NCBI GenBank assembly: GCA_022497145.1
Contig: MU385902.1
Span: 1-64,000 of the forward strand
Direction: 5' to 3'
Length of the DNA: 64,000 bases
Origin: Rostrohypoxylon terebratum
Lineage: Eukaryota; Ascomycota; Sordariomycetes; Xylariales; Hypoxylaceae
Part shown: piece by piece, positions 1 to 12,212 of the stretch
How positions within the stretch are numbered: position 1 is the first letter of the stretch
Layout of the letters: each line of letters opens with the position of its first letter
Position numbers and translations under genes: made by a program
The notes under the pieces: generated by a model
Told to the model about the DNA's origin: nothing
What the model saw: the letters and a program-made list of their open reading frames with translations, nothing else
Databases searched by the model: none

Positions 1-73
1 TACACATCCATTTCTCCGTAGTTTAACCATGATTGGTTGATGACATTCCTATTTGTGGGTTTTCTGATTTTAG

Positions 74-1646
74 ATGTTTTGGGATTTGTAACAATCTCAT
101 CCTTGATATGCTTGCTATTGACCCGAGCAAAAGGCCACTTGCGTCTGAAGTTTCAGCTCGACTTTTTCTCCTTGCCCTGAGGACTAATTACGATTCCGTT
201 ACCAACATATTCGATCAAATAGGGTCGGATCTTGGATGGCATATGGCTATCCAGAAGAAGAAATTCATGATTTGGGCCCAGGTTGTCGGCCTTGATGACG
301 AATCAATGAGGCACCAACAAACAAGCTTGCTCGTGAAAGGAAAAGAGCTTGGACGAGTATTCTCCCTTGTAGAGGAAATTGAACAAGATTTATCATTCCA
401 AGTAAAGTCGCAAGGCGATCCGAATCAGCCAGAGTCACGAGCCTTGTATCACGAGAAGATCCAGCTCTGGATTGACGGACTCTGGGACATGGCAGGCATA
501 GTATCGAAGGAAGCCACGAAGAAGATGACGAGTCAGCTAAAAGATTACCTCATATCCGAGGCCACATCGAAGTTATTCCCAGTGGTGCCTGATCCCGCCA
601 TAGACCATTCGAAATTATCCATTATTCTTGCCATGAAACAGACCTCGGAATCTCTTGACGCATTTGCCCCCTCCGAAAATTTTGAATTGGAAGAACCTAG
701 CTGGCATGCATTGCCTCCACAAAAAGAGATAGAGCTCGGTTGGATTGGTGCCGATAAAAGTGTCAAGACTTACATGCTGGCTGAACTCCTCCAGTATGAG
801 GACAAATGGATTGACAGGACTGAAGAGTTGCTAGCCAGAGTCAACGGATTAGTCTCCCTGTTAAACAAGCCTGACATAGTTGAAGCATTCCCTCTACTCA
901 AGTGTCGGCATTTCTATCACGACTCCCAACGCAATGCTTTTAAATTGCTGTACGAAATTCCGAGGAAGGCAAAGTGCCCTAACGATGAGCCAATCATTTT
1001 TACGCTTTCTTCGTTAATCTTGAAGACACAAGATCGAAAGCAGCGTCCTCCTCTTGGAGATGTATTTTTCCTTGCTCACAAGCTTGCTAGTAGCATTATG
1101 GCATTTCATCAAGCTGGCTGGTTTCATAAAGCTGTTTCGTCATCCAATATCGTCTTCTTCCCATCAGATGACAAGGTCCTTCGGAACGAATTGATTTCTC
1201 CGTACATAATTGGGTTTAACCATAGCCGTGAAGGACGCCAAGACGCATTTACCGTTGGACCACCTGAAGTTAAGGGCCTGAAGGACTACCAGCACCCTGA
1301 GTATTCTCGTCACTATTCAAAGCTTAGGTTCAGGGAAGAGTTCGATTACTATAGCATCGGTATGGTTTTGCTCGAACTAGCCCTATGGAAATCCCTAGGG
1401 CATATATTAAACAAACATATCCCTAAGGATGCCAAGCCAGAAGATGTGCGAACCCGCCTCTTAGAGGACGTTGTGCCAGAGTTGGGTTCTTATATGGGGA
1501 AGCTTTATGAGGACGCCGTGAAGATGTGTCTTGATGGAACATTTTCTGAACAGATAGGAGGCGACCAGCCCTGGAGTCAATTCGAGAAGAACGTTGTGTG
1601 GCCTTTAGAAAAATGTCTCGCACTATGCCCAGGCAGCGGGGTCTGA
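74..1646 (+). CDS. Kinase / HeLo-like / pseudokinase protein (5' cut by window)
   Basis: This is the 3' part of a larger gene. The first visible exon probably begins at 74, after a 3' splice site (ttttag, AG at 72-73); the frame is closed upstream by a stop at 24-26. The first residues (LDMLAIDPSKRP) are the end of a Ser/Thr kinase domain (subdomain XI), so the catalytic part lies outside the window. A helical segment follows (about residues 40-170; FDQIGSDLGWHM...WAQVVG) that resembles the HeLo / prion-inhibition domain of fungal cell-death proteins, which is my inference. The C-terminal 250 residues look like a second kinase fold: FHKAVSSSNIVFF sits where HRDxKxxN is expected and GFN where DFG is expected, while PPE and YYSIGMVLLEL remain, so it is probably catalytically dead. 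It may act in allorecognition or regulated cell death; that is inferred only. The gene is convergent with the kinase-TPR gene. Confidence 0.7.
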
Positions 1647-2151
1647 TATCGTCATCTAGTCTACTACCTGCCTACACATAGGTAGGCAATGAAGGAAGTC
1701 TTATAGAAGCTATATTTACTACACCATATGGCGACCTACCCGCCCTTTGGTGAGAACTTGCCTACCTGATAGGAACCCCACACGGATCACCGGGGTTGGT
1801 ACCAAGACTTCAAATTTCATGTTACATAATGTCTCTTGCATTTGCGACTGCGTATCTACCCGTAGGTATATAATAAGTGATTGAATCTCTAGGTCGATGC
1901 CTAGTCAATAAATACCGTGCTCAATTTCCCTAGGTTTCTTCCACACTGTCCCCACCCAAGATTTCTATGCCCTGTTGGAAAACTCCTAGGTACTTATCGC
2001 CCATATTACCTATCTGCTGAATCGTGATTTTCTTACAGCGACAGCTTAATAACCAGATAAGCTAGCTCACCCTCCGGGAGTTGTGGTTGTGTGAGTGGTC
2101 GCAAGTTGTAAGTTGAAGCTCGCTGTTCAACAGCTATTAACTTCCCGTACA
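1647..2151. other. Intergenic, convergent gene ends
   Basis: AT-rich spacer between two converging genes with several short TACCTA/TAGGTA motifs (for example 1669-1685). It should hold the 3' ends of both transcripts. I see no ORF or RNA gene. Confidence 0.6.
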
Positions 2152-5100
2152 TCACCTTCTGTTGCGCATATATGCCTCGAAAAGGTGACCTGCAGTAATC
2201 TTCGTGTACTCGTGCTGAGGTCCCAGGTGTTGCATCATGTCAACAAGAGTTGGTCTTAGGAGTTCTTCAGCCTCCGAGAACCGTCCAGCGCGAAGATACA
2301 CCAACCCAAGATTGCTTCTCAAGCCTAGAGCTTCCGCATCATACCGATCCAAAAGTACTTCTGCGACCTCCAAAGAATTTCTGAACACTTCACCTGCCTT
2401 TTCCCACTGGTATAGTTGAATATATAAGACTCCCAAGTCTTTCATCTCCGAAAAGGTGTCGGAATTGTGCAATCCTAGTCGCTCTTGACAAGCAGTTACT
2501 ATCAATTCCTTCTCGTTCATGGCATCCAGCAACCGGTCTTGTGCCGTGTAGATCTCAGCCAACCTTTGGCTGGCGAGAATTGTTTCCTCATGGGTACGTC
2601 CGAGTAGCCTAGACCGGCCTCGCTTCACACTAAGCTGTAGCCTCTCAGCTTCATCCCATTTTTCTTGCATCTGTAGTGTCCGGGCAAGATCATAAGTCAC
2701 GCTGAGAGTATCTCTGTCACATTCACCAAACTTTCCTGCAATGTCTTCCCTCAATCTTCTTTGCTGCACTTCTGCTTCTTGGAAATAATTTTGATCACGA
2801 TATACCAAAGCAAGGTGCCTCCTCGCCATCATCGCTACCCGTTTGAATTCTTTCGTTTCTGCTTTCCGTATGACTCCAGGGAGTACTACCATTGCTTTAG
2901 CCGAATCCCCGTTTCTCCATGCATACCAGCATTCGTTGTGTTCGTTCATAAGCTTTGTCACAGTTTCTTCCTCATTCTGTTCTTTATCAAAATCCTCCAT
3001 ATATTTCCTATGCAAATCGTTGGCCTCCTCGGATCTCCCTTGCCTCTCAAGAAATTTTGCATAGATGTTCACGCTGCTTTGCATAGCAGGTTGGCTGATA
3101 TGGAGAGTGCCCTTAAGAGTTTCAAGTAGTTGCTTAAACTCCTTCTCAGCATCTACCAGCTTTCCACGGTCGGCATAGAGACTGGCCAAGGATAGAGAGG
3201 TTTGAATAGCGAGTTGATGCCTTGGTCCTTGATGCTCAAATAAAATTGTCCTCGCTTGGCTCAACAGGAGCTCCGCTTCTTCCCAACGATTTTCCATCTG
3301 GTATAAATTTGCTAAGGATAGCTTAGCTCTTACACAGAGTGGATGCTCTGGTCCATAGAGTGCTTGTGTAGAAGCGATGAGCTCCTTCGACTTGACCATT
3401 GCCGCATCAATCTTCTTCTGGCCGGTAATTAAATGAATGAGCTCTATCTTTAGCTCAAACACTAGCCAATGACCGGTGCCCAATGTTCTCTCCAAGTTAC
3501 GAACCTCTCGATCCAGATGCTCACTTGCTGAGTCAAGGCCACCACCTTTGTATCTAGCCGATAGGTTGACCAAAAACATGCCGCTACTTCCAACAGTAGA
3601 GTGTCTAGATAATTGGATATCAGATATGGTGGTGTCTCGTAGGTGGGAAAGTCGTTGATCAAGTTTGTCGATTTGGCTTCTAGACGTAGAAATCCATTTC
3701 TCGACTTTACTAGCATCTGGATCAACTCCAAAGCCTAACTTGTAGCAAAATGAAACCTCAAAAGCCGCTGGAATAACGCAGTCTTTGCAGCCTCCTGGTT
3801 TTTCTGTCGCTCGGCTCTCCAAACTCTTGGCAATCTGTATTCGGACCCTGTAGTCCAACATGCTGAGCTGATAGAAGGCAGATGCTACCTACATTATTAT
3901 TCAGTAGCTATAACCAGTTAATCATCTTAATTTGATAACAAGTTCCTTACGTTGAAGCTGTTGTGGATAAGCTCTTTTTCCATTTCGTTGTCTCTCTCCG
4001 GTGAAGGGACACTGCTAGAGTTAGCATTGCGCAGTACAGGTGATGATATATATATATTGGAACTTACGCAAACTTGCTTAAACCTTCTAACACCAAGTGG
4101 ATGAATTTCACCGGGTCTTTTCGTCTCGCAATTATTGCAGGGTCTAAATGATCTTTCATAAGATCATAGTCAGACCCAGTCAGGTGTACGCAGTCCAGTA
4201 TCTTCTGGGTAAGAGCCCGAAGCTTCTCTGAATCATTTATGTCATCTTCAGTGGCGTTGAAATCAGCCAATGTCATTCTGCGTGTGCCGTCAAAAAAGGC
4301 TCGCTGAACGGTTGGCTGCCAGCTGTACGTCATAGCTATTAGATTATATCTATCATAAATGTACGTATCAGACTCACAGTCTCTGTCCCAAAAATCCCAC
4401 TAGTTTCTCCCAGTCGCATTCGCGCTCCTCTGGTGTCTCACAGAGCGTATGGAGGAAAAGGCTTTCGAGAGACTGGCGATGAGATTGTGTTAACTGATCT
4501 ACCTCTAAGGAGAGTTCTGCAGCGGATTTTCGGATCTCCAATCTATTTAGATCATATTTTTCTCTAGTCAGCCTTTCGAACGCCTCACGGAACAAAAGCC
4601 AAAAGCAAACCATCCCAAAAGAGTATATGTCCATTTTCTTCGCATTCTTGATCTTAAATCCTCGGTGATGGAATTCTGGCGCCTGGTATGGCGCGCTTAT
4701 GGGAAGTCGAACGATCCCATTTTCTGTTTTTCCAAAGCAAGAATAGCTGAAGTCGGTCAGCTTTGCTATGGTGTGGTCATCTTCAGTATATATAAGAACG
4801 TTCTGTGGCTTGATGTCACCATGGACAATATCTAGTATGCCCATTAGTATTAAAAACGTGAAAAAAGCAAGGCGTTATACCATTTGAATGCATGGTGTGG
4901 ATGGCAGAACCTATCTGCGCGCACAGTCGCAGTTTCTGAGTAATGTCCAGCTGCACAGGATCAATAGAGTCTACATATGTGTCGAGACTTCCATGCTGGG
5001 CTTTTTTCATAACCAATACAGGGCACACTTGATAAATCTCTTCTCTTTTATCTATGCCGGAGTCTGGAACATCACTTGTAATAGGCCCTCGTTTGAAGGT

Positions 5101-5544
5101 TTCAACATCGAAGCATACTCCTTCCACATTCACTATATGCGCGTGCTGCTGGACTTGAGGCTGGCTCAGTATGATGATTTCGGAGATCAGGTTCTTGAAT
5201 AGTTTCTCGTCGTCAGCGAAGAAGAAAGTAGAGACGTTTTCTGGCAGGCGATGACCTTGTGGAATCCGAGAAGTGCTGAATATCTTGAATGCGAACTGTG
5301 ATTTCAAATCAACGAGAAACTGCCTGACATCACCAGTAGCGCCACGGCCTAACTTATCCAATGTAAGATCCCATGAAATGGGCCAAAAGTCGACCTTGTG
5401 GTATTGGCAAAGTGTTATGAATGAAATTAGATCCGGATGGAAGTTCGAAAGAATATCGTCGGATTCTTCCCTTTCACCGTGTATCGAACCAGTGTCAGCC
5501 GATTGTAACTGGCGTGAAGAACTTTGATATTTATCATCTGCCAT
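2152..5544 (-). CDS. Protein kinase with C-terminal tetratricopeptide repeats
   Basis: Model: 5544-4881, 4831-4378, 4322-4068, 4014 (or 4011)-3951, 3888-2152, giving 1057 aa. The introns are 49, 55, 53-56 and 62 bp with GT/AG ends, and each junction restores the frame; the 4832-4880 intron joins HSN to DIVHGDIKPQN. The kinase domain has a glycine loop LGRGATGDV (about 65-73), the Lys of FAFKIF (about 87), HGD (225-227) and the APEF and DIYSFGMVCFWL motifs. DFG is replaced by DFS (about 248-250). A Sel1-like stretch (CYKLGFGVDPDASKVEKWI, about 520) links to a long array of tetratricopeptide repeats of the kinesin-light-chain type (about 590-1050, repeated A-x-LY-x-x-x-x-W-x-EAE patterns). Kinase-TPR fusions are common and variable in filamentous ascomycetes; the substrate is unknown. 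Short fragments of this gene in single frames are exons, not separate genes. Confidence 0.85.
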
Positions 5545-7890
5545 GGTGGAAGTTTTGGCACAAACCTAGGTTCAGCTCACACTATAACCAGAGAAACAGA
5601 CCGTGGATGAAGGTACTACATATACTAATGCTAGGCGGTAGGTAGGTAATGCCATTTTGCATTTTGAGCTGAAGAATCCTTCTCGAGTTCCCAACATTAC
5701 GTGCATGATATGTATAAGCACACATGCAGAAGCCCAACAATTTCATATATATTGAAGTGCCGGCAGTTGATTGAATGGCACAAGGCTCGGTAAGTATTGC
5801 CCTCCGAACGTAGCGGTAGTACATAAAGTCGGTGTACTGATAATTACTACTACCTAACCTAGTAGCACTGCGCTTTAACTAGGTTAGAAAAATGGGCAGT
5901 GACTGCTACATCTCCGCGGGCTAACCGAGATACTAAATTTCGGTATTATTATAATCTTCGTCATTTTGACTATTGCTACCACTTTGGGGATTTAGGTTAA
6001 GGATCTAGGGTGTTTGTTAGAGGGATACTTGTAACCTGTTATTATGGGAGATGGTATATCCGGATCCAAGTATTGTAGCAATTGCTGCTCATTTTCTTGA
6101 TGAAAGCGTAGTGCCGAAGTGCCAGTATGTGCGGCAATAGAAAATGTTGTTTTTCCAGAGAAAACGCCAACAAGTTTTTAGGTACTTAATTCCTCGAGAT
6201 TACGTAAACCACTTTACGATACCCATAGGCATAAACTGATCGCCAAGCTTCCAAGGTTAAATTGAGCCTCAGCTTCAGCCTCAGGGAGATACTAGCCCGA
6301 GGTTTTGCCAAACCATCTAGCCATCTTGGCAGCTTGGCTGTGTAACGTAGCCAATCAAGCGAAACCACTGCCATTTGAAGCTAGCATAAGAATCAGCCTT
6401 ACTACCTAATGAGGCAAGTGGAAATAGATTACATGCCCTTGTTGCCTTGTCCTTGTGGAGAAGATGAGCGGGTCAGGGACGCAGAGCTTCTCAGACTTTC
6501 CATCACCTTGTATGAGTGCGGGGGAATTGCGCAGAATCTGGAACCCGTCGCGATCCAAGCAGTCTTGAATTTTTGATACGATGGATCGTTCAAACAGCAT
6601 GTATGATTCACTTTGGTTGAATCTGGTGTATATAAAAAGGTACAACATTAATCAATCTATTCGTACTGTATCAACATGAATTTCACCATATTAGATTGGT
6701 AGTAAATATACGTTAAGGTTCTAGTCATGATTTTTCTGTGGTGAAAATGAATGAATCGCGAACCAATTGCATCGTCGATGCTCGTTTGCAGGGCTTTCGA
6801 AAACATGTAACAAGATCCATGGATCTACACCACATGCGCAGGCAACTTGATAATTAGGTACAGTGCTGAATGCTAAATTGTGTGTTTGTCTGATCAATTC
6901 CAGTGCATATTATTATTATTAGGTACCTAGACAACCTTGGAAGTTGCCTTGGGCGCCGCTTGTCTGCCTACCAGTGTAAGTAGGTAGGTAATAGGTATCT
7001 TCCAGAAGTTTGGAGAAACTGCAGGCACCAAAGAGATGGAAGGCTCGAGAGGGTCTGGACTTGCATACCAGTGCTCTGGATGCATTCGTCCAATCAACGT
7101 TCCAGGGCGGTTGCTATGGAGCCGCTCCTTAACCAATGAAAGAGCGAGACACCATTCGTCGCTACCAGAAGTGCCGTAGAATTCGATAGAAACCCATGTG
7201 GGGCCGTGCACGGAAAGAAGCTGTGAAGAAGAACATTTCTAGTTGCGGCCTCTTACTTTCGTGAACATACTTCTTCTCTTATTTCCTCCCTCAACTTCTT
7301 CTCAACTTTCTCTTCCTCATACCAAAACAACTTTCCCTTCATCCTCAAGTGATTTCACAAGTCACCGCGATCACCACCTCTTCCTAGTGATACCCCCAAA
7401 CCGCTTTTTACCACCAAACATCTTCTTTTGGGTAAGTTTAGATTTGTCGCTCTCTAGTAGACATCTCCCCGCCATCATCATCAGCCTTGCCTTTTGCATC
7501 CCACTCTACCACTCTACCACTCTACCCCATGCTCAATTGCCCAGTGAGGCTGTCCCATTGTCAATCTACCAAAAGGATATTTGCCCAGTTTATAGGCGAT
7601 TGCTATCTATCGCCAGATTCAAACTAGGTACTACTAGGTATCATAGCAGAAAGTACTTTTTGTCACATCAAGTGCGCTCTGTGCGAGACAGAAATCCTTG
7701 TTCACCCCGCCATCATACCCCTCCTCGCCAATCATTTTTCTTCCAAATCTTTCCTTTTTTTTTTTCCTTAAATCAACATCCCCAATCATGCCCCCATCCT
7801 TCTATTTTACAATTTAAATATTTGGCTCAAACTGACACCCAAATTCATTCAGATCACATTTCTCTCTCTATACGCATACAGACGCTCAAG
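5545..7890. other. Intergenic: kinase-TPR promoter and HSP90 promoter/leader
   Basis: This 2.3 kb spacer separates two divergent genes. Reading frames here are short and lack domain signatures. From about 7240 to 7890 the plus strand is strongly pyrimidine-rich, as expected of the leader of a highly expressed gene. A possible leader intron begins with GTAAGT near 7432. I could not find a canonical heat-shock element (see rejected items). Confidence 0.5.
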
Positions 7891-10067
7891 ATGTCGGAGA
7901 CCTTCGAGTTTCAGGCTGAGATCTCTCAGCTTCTCTCCCTCATCATTAACACCGTCTATTCCAACAAGGAGATCTTCCTCCGAGAGTTGGTTTCCAACGC
8001 GTCAGATGCTCTTGACAAGATCCGATATGAGGCCTTGTCCGACCCCAGCAAGCTGGAGTCCAACAAGGACCTCCGCATCGACATCATCCCCGATAAGGAC
8101 AACAAGACCTTGACTATCCGTGATACCGGTATCGGTATGACCAAGGCTGTAAGTAAATAATCCCACGCAATCAATTCATTCCTATCTTTCAATGACAACT
8201 TGCTAACATCAATCCCCAGGACCTTGTCAACAACCTTGGTACCATTGCCCGCTCCGGTACCAAGCAGTTCATGGAGGCACTTACCGCTGGTGCTGATGTT
8301 TCCATGATTGGTCAGTTCGGTGTCGGTTTCTACTCGGCATACCTTGTTGCCGACCGAGTCACATTCATCTCCAAGCACAACGATGACGAGCAGTACATCT
8401 GGGAGTCATCTGCTGGTGGTACTTTCAGTGTCAAGCCTGACACCGAGGGTGAGCCTCTTGGTCGTGGTTCCAAGCTTATCCTTCACTTGAAGGACGAGCA
8501 GACCGAGTACCTCAACGAGAGCAAGATCAAGGAGGTCATCAAGAAGCACTCCGAGTTCATCTCCTACCCTATCTATCTTCACGTCAAGAAGGAGACCGAG
8601 AAGGAGGTCCCTGACGAGGATGCTGAGGTCGAAGAAGTCGAGGAGGGCGAGGATAAGAAGCCCAAGATCGAGGAAGTCGACGATGACGAGGAGAAAGAGA
8701 AGAAGAAGAAGACCAAGAAGGTCAAGGAGACTTCCATCGAGGAGGAAGAACTCAACAAGCAGAAGCCCATCTGGACCCGCAACCCTCAGGACATCACCCA
8801 GGAGGAGTACGCTGCCTTCTACAAGTCTCTTTCCAACGACTGGGAGGACCACCTTGGCGTCAAGCACTTCTCCGTTGAGGGTCAGCTCGAGTTCCGCGCT
8901 ATCCTCTTCGTTCCTAAGCGCGCTCCTTTCGATCTCTTCGAGACGAAGAAGACCAAGAACAACATCAAGCTCTACGTTCGCCGTGTCTTCATCACCGACG
9001 ACGCCACTGACCTCATCCCTGAGTGGCTTAGCTTCATCAAGGGTGTCGTCGACTCTGAGGACCTTCCTCTCAACTTGTCTCGTGAGACTCTGCAGCAGAA
9101 CAAGATTATGAAGGTCATCAAGAAGAACATCGTTAAGAAGGCTCTCGAGCTCTTCAACGAGATTGCCGAGGACAAGGAGCAATTCGACAAGTTCTACAGC
9201 GCTTTCTCTAAGAACTTGAAGCTCGGTATCCACGAGGATTCCCAAAACCGACAGACCTTGGCCAAGCTTCTGCGATTCAGCTCCACCAAGTCCGGAGATG
9301 AGCAGACTTCTCTCTCAGACTATGTCACCCGCATGGCTGAGCACCAGAAGAACATCTACTACATCACCGGCGAGTCCATCAAGGCCGTTTCCAAGTCTCC
9401 TTTCTTGGATGCTCTCAAGGAGAAGAACTTCGAGGTTCTCTTCCTGGTCGACCCCATTGACGAGTACGCCATGACTCAATTGAAGGAGTTCGAGGGCAAG
9501 AAGCTCGTTGACATCACCAAGGACTTCGACCTCGAGGAGACCGAGGAGGAGAAGAAGGCCCGTGAGGCCGAGGAGAAGGAGTATGAGAGTCTCGCTAAGT
9601 CGTTGAAGAACGTCCTGGGCGACAAGGTCGAGAAGGTCGTCGTCTCTCACAAGCTTGTTGGCTCTCCTTGCGCCATCCGAACCGGTCAGTTCGGCTGGTC
9701 TGCCAACATGGAGCGTATCATGAAGGCCCAGGCTCTCCGAGACACCTCCATGAGCAGCTACATGAGCTCCAAGAAGACTTTCGAGATCTCTCCCAAGTCT
9801 CCCATCATCAAGGAGCTCAAGAAGAAGGTCGAGGCCGATGGCGAGAACGACAAGACAGTCAAGTCTATCGTCCAGCTATTGTTCGAGACCTCTTTGCTCG
9901 TCTCTGGCTTCACCATCGAGGAGCCTGCTGGCTTTGCCGAGCGTATCCACAAGCTAGTGTCCCTCGGCTTGAACCTTGACGAGGAGCCTGAGGTTGAGGA
10001 GGTGCCAGCTACTGCTGAGACCGCTGCCGCCGAGACTGGCGACAGCGCCATGGAGGAGGTCGACTAA
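7891..10067 (+). CDS. hsp90: Cytosolic heat shock protein HSP90
   Basis: The model joins 7891-8148 and 8220-10067 across a 71-bp intron (GTAAGTA...GCTAAC...CCCAG), giving 701 aa. HSP90 is an ATP-dependent dimeric chaperone that matures kinases, steroid-receptor-like clients and transcription factors in the cytosol. The N-terminal GHKL ATPase motifs are present: LRELVSNASDALDKIR, DTGIGM and GQFGVGFYSAYLVADRV. An acidic/lysine-rich linker follows (about residues 215-265), then the middle domain (GVVDSEDLPLNLSRE) and the C-terminal dimerisation domain. The protein ends in MEEVD, the TPR-cochaperone docking peptide, which marks the cytosolic rather than the ER or mitochondrial paralogue. The ATG at 7891 (CAAGATGTC) matches the conserved N-terminus; the open frame running upstream to 7243 is leader. 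Strongly biased, C-ending codon use indicates high expression and explains the long antisense open frames. Confidence 0.98.
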
Positions 10068-10844
10068 ATGCACTAAACGACAGGAAAGGAAATGGGAATC
10101 GTAAAAGTTCTTCGGAGTTTGGATGGTTTCGGTGTTCTTTTTCCGGGTTTCGTCGTCTGATTGGGCATTTTCTCTCCATAATTCCCCATACCCCTCCACA
10201 ACCCCCAGCTCATCGTAATACCAAGTACCTAGTAGCAGGCTTCGCTTATCCCGGTGCCTATTGTTAGTTGATGAAGGCTTGCTGAGGGTTTCATGTATTC
10301 TTAATTCACGCCCTTATGAGATACAGGTGGGACTGATTCATAGACGAAATGGACCACATTATGAAGGTTTTTTTTAATATACTGTGTGCAATACTAATTG
10401 GTATGGTTTGACAAATGGATGATATGTGTTAATTAAGCACTCAATTACCTAGGACCTAGGACCTAGGTATGCTCCATACATGTTCTACCTAACGATACAT
10501 GTAGTAAAATTTCGAACCGTCCACACTTTACTTTGCTCTATATATTTATATACAAAAATTAGGAGACTGAAGGCATGTTGTAGGTATTGCTGCGTAGCGT
10601 CTTAGCCAACAAACTCTTACATACCAAGCCTTTCTTTACCGTGATCCCCGAGTCTAATTCGGACTGAATTCTCGGTTAGCTATATAGTTCAGGTCCTAAG
10701 AATATAATGAAGGTACTGATAACATAGGTAACTACCTGAACAGGTAGAATTTTATATCTGAGGCGCCAACCACATAGATCACATGTCACAATACTCAATT
10801 CGTGCCGGCAAACTAAAAATTCATATAATTCTTTATTTCAATGA
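10068..10844. other. Intergenic, convergent gene ends
   Basis: 3' region of HSP90 and of the converging gene at 10845. It contains an overlapping palindrome cluster at 10447-10470 (repeated CCTAGG), part of the dispersed family seen across the window. No gene is seen. Confidence 0.6.
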
Positions 10845-12212
10845 TTAATCTCTATAATCAGATAGGTACCCTTGTAGCTTCCATAGCTTCATTTGTATAT
10901 TCACCGTTCGTCGTCCAGCAAGCATAAAGATGGAGCCGTCTGTGAGAGCTTTGGCCTCTTCTTTTAGACGATTAGCAACGTCCAACCCAAGTAACATGGG
11001 CATGTTATGGACGGCTACACTCTCGGTGTATTGTCCGCCTTGGAAGCTTGTTCTTTGGATATCAAATACTGCGAACGGTCCGGGTTGATTGTCGGTCTGA
11101 TTCGAACCAACATCTTCGACCGGGTTTTCGAACCAGATTACGGAACCCTTGTGCTTATACTGCACATCACCCCATCCATAGCACTTGACGATGTAATGCC
11201 GCCCTTGCTCGGCGCAAAGGCCAGAGAGATAAAGCAACTCGCTAACGATGCTTTTTCGCATCAGATCGAGGATGTAAGTATCCATGTCTGTGCGCCAGAC
11301 AGTATTTCTGGTTAGATTCCTGTATCGCGGCGTCGACCCTAACATACGTTTTGGACCACCTGAGAAGCTCGATTTCTTGTCTGCGAAAGCGGAGACGAGG
11401 TCTTGTCTCCCCAATATGTAGATAGACGGACCGGCAATGCGTTCATTTCCCGATGAAGTCGTAGATGTCCGGTCCTCCTGCAGATATCCTGGTTTGGATT
11501 CTATATTTTCCGATTCTTCTTCCCTCTCTTGAGCATTCTCTTCGCTTTGGATTTCTAATATCTTTTCCGCACTTGGCTCTTCTTTTGCGGGAGCCTCGTC
11601 AGGCATGAGACTCACGGGAATCAACCACGGGTTACCGCTTTCGGGATGAGAAACCACATTGAAATTCTGGAGGAAGAAGCTAGGTAGACGGACACGGGTC
11701 ATGCAACAATTTCGTACAGGAGTCGCAAGAGCTTTCGCTACATGATATCAACATCAGTACAAAAAGATCTAAGTCGATTACTATTCAGGATTGTTCGTAC
11801 CAAATGGGTTGGCCCGGAGTTGGCGCTCGACGGAATTCTGAGGTTTTCCAGGCTTCGCTTTTGGGACGTGGTGCCGCCTCGTAGCCTCCCAATATGTAGG
11901 GTCCATAATAGGCGACAATGGTAAATCGCCAGCGGCTGTCTCTACCGTCTTGTTCTCTGGATTCACCTTGAAAGCATTGTCCCAGTCGATCGCAGGGTGA
12001 GCGATATTGTTTCTCCGTCGAGTCGGCGGGGTCACTGACCCTGTTTCTGGCTCTGGCTCTGTTTCTGTCTCTGCGTCTCGTTTATGCTCGTGATCGCTAT
12101 CCTGTTGAGGCTGATGATCATCGGCGAAGTATCGACGGTGGAAATAGGGCGCAATTGTTGCGCGTTGGCCGAAATTGGCCCTGCTATTTCGCAGCGCTTT
12201 ACATAGTCTCAT
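10845..12212 (-). CDS. Conserved hypothetical protein, predicted mitochondrial
   Basis: Model: 12212-11801 and 11737-10845, with a 63-bp intron (GTACGA...TGTAG) that joins NPF to AKALATPVRNC; 434 aa. The start at 12212 (MRLCKALRNSRANFGQ) begins an Arg/Ser-rich, acid-free stretch typical of a mitochondrial presequence; an ATG 36 bp upstream is possible. After a low-complexity E/P/T segment comes the core: NPFAKALATPVRNC, RLPSFFLQNF, HPESGNPWLIP. The rest is a mixed alpha/beta region with the segments RQDLVSAFADK and IVSELLYLSGLCAEQ. I do not recognise the family, although the pattern looks like a conserved filamentous-fungal protein. It is divergent from mitochondrial clpP, with 511 bp between the start codons, which fits a shared promoter and a mitochondrial role (inference). 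Confidence 0.8.

Noticed and set aside
6927..7211. 94-codon minus-strand frame before HSP90
   Set aside because: No family features and it lies in the presumed HSP90 promoter.
7222..7243. Heat-shock-element-like GAAGAACATTTCTAG
   Set aside because: GAA and TTC are separated by three bases, not the two required, and no third unit is in register.
7243..7890. Upstream extension of the HSP90 frame
   Set aside because: Low-complexity Ser/Phe/His text from a pyrimidine-rich leader; the family N-terminus starts at the ATG at 7891.
8406..9245. 279-codon open frame antisense to HSP90
   Set aside because: It is a shadow of strongly biased HSP90 codons; the protein is Leu/Val-rich low complexity with no domain.
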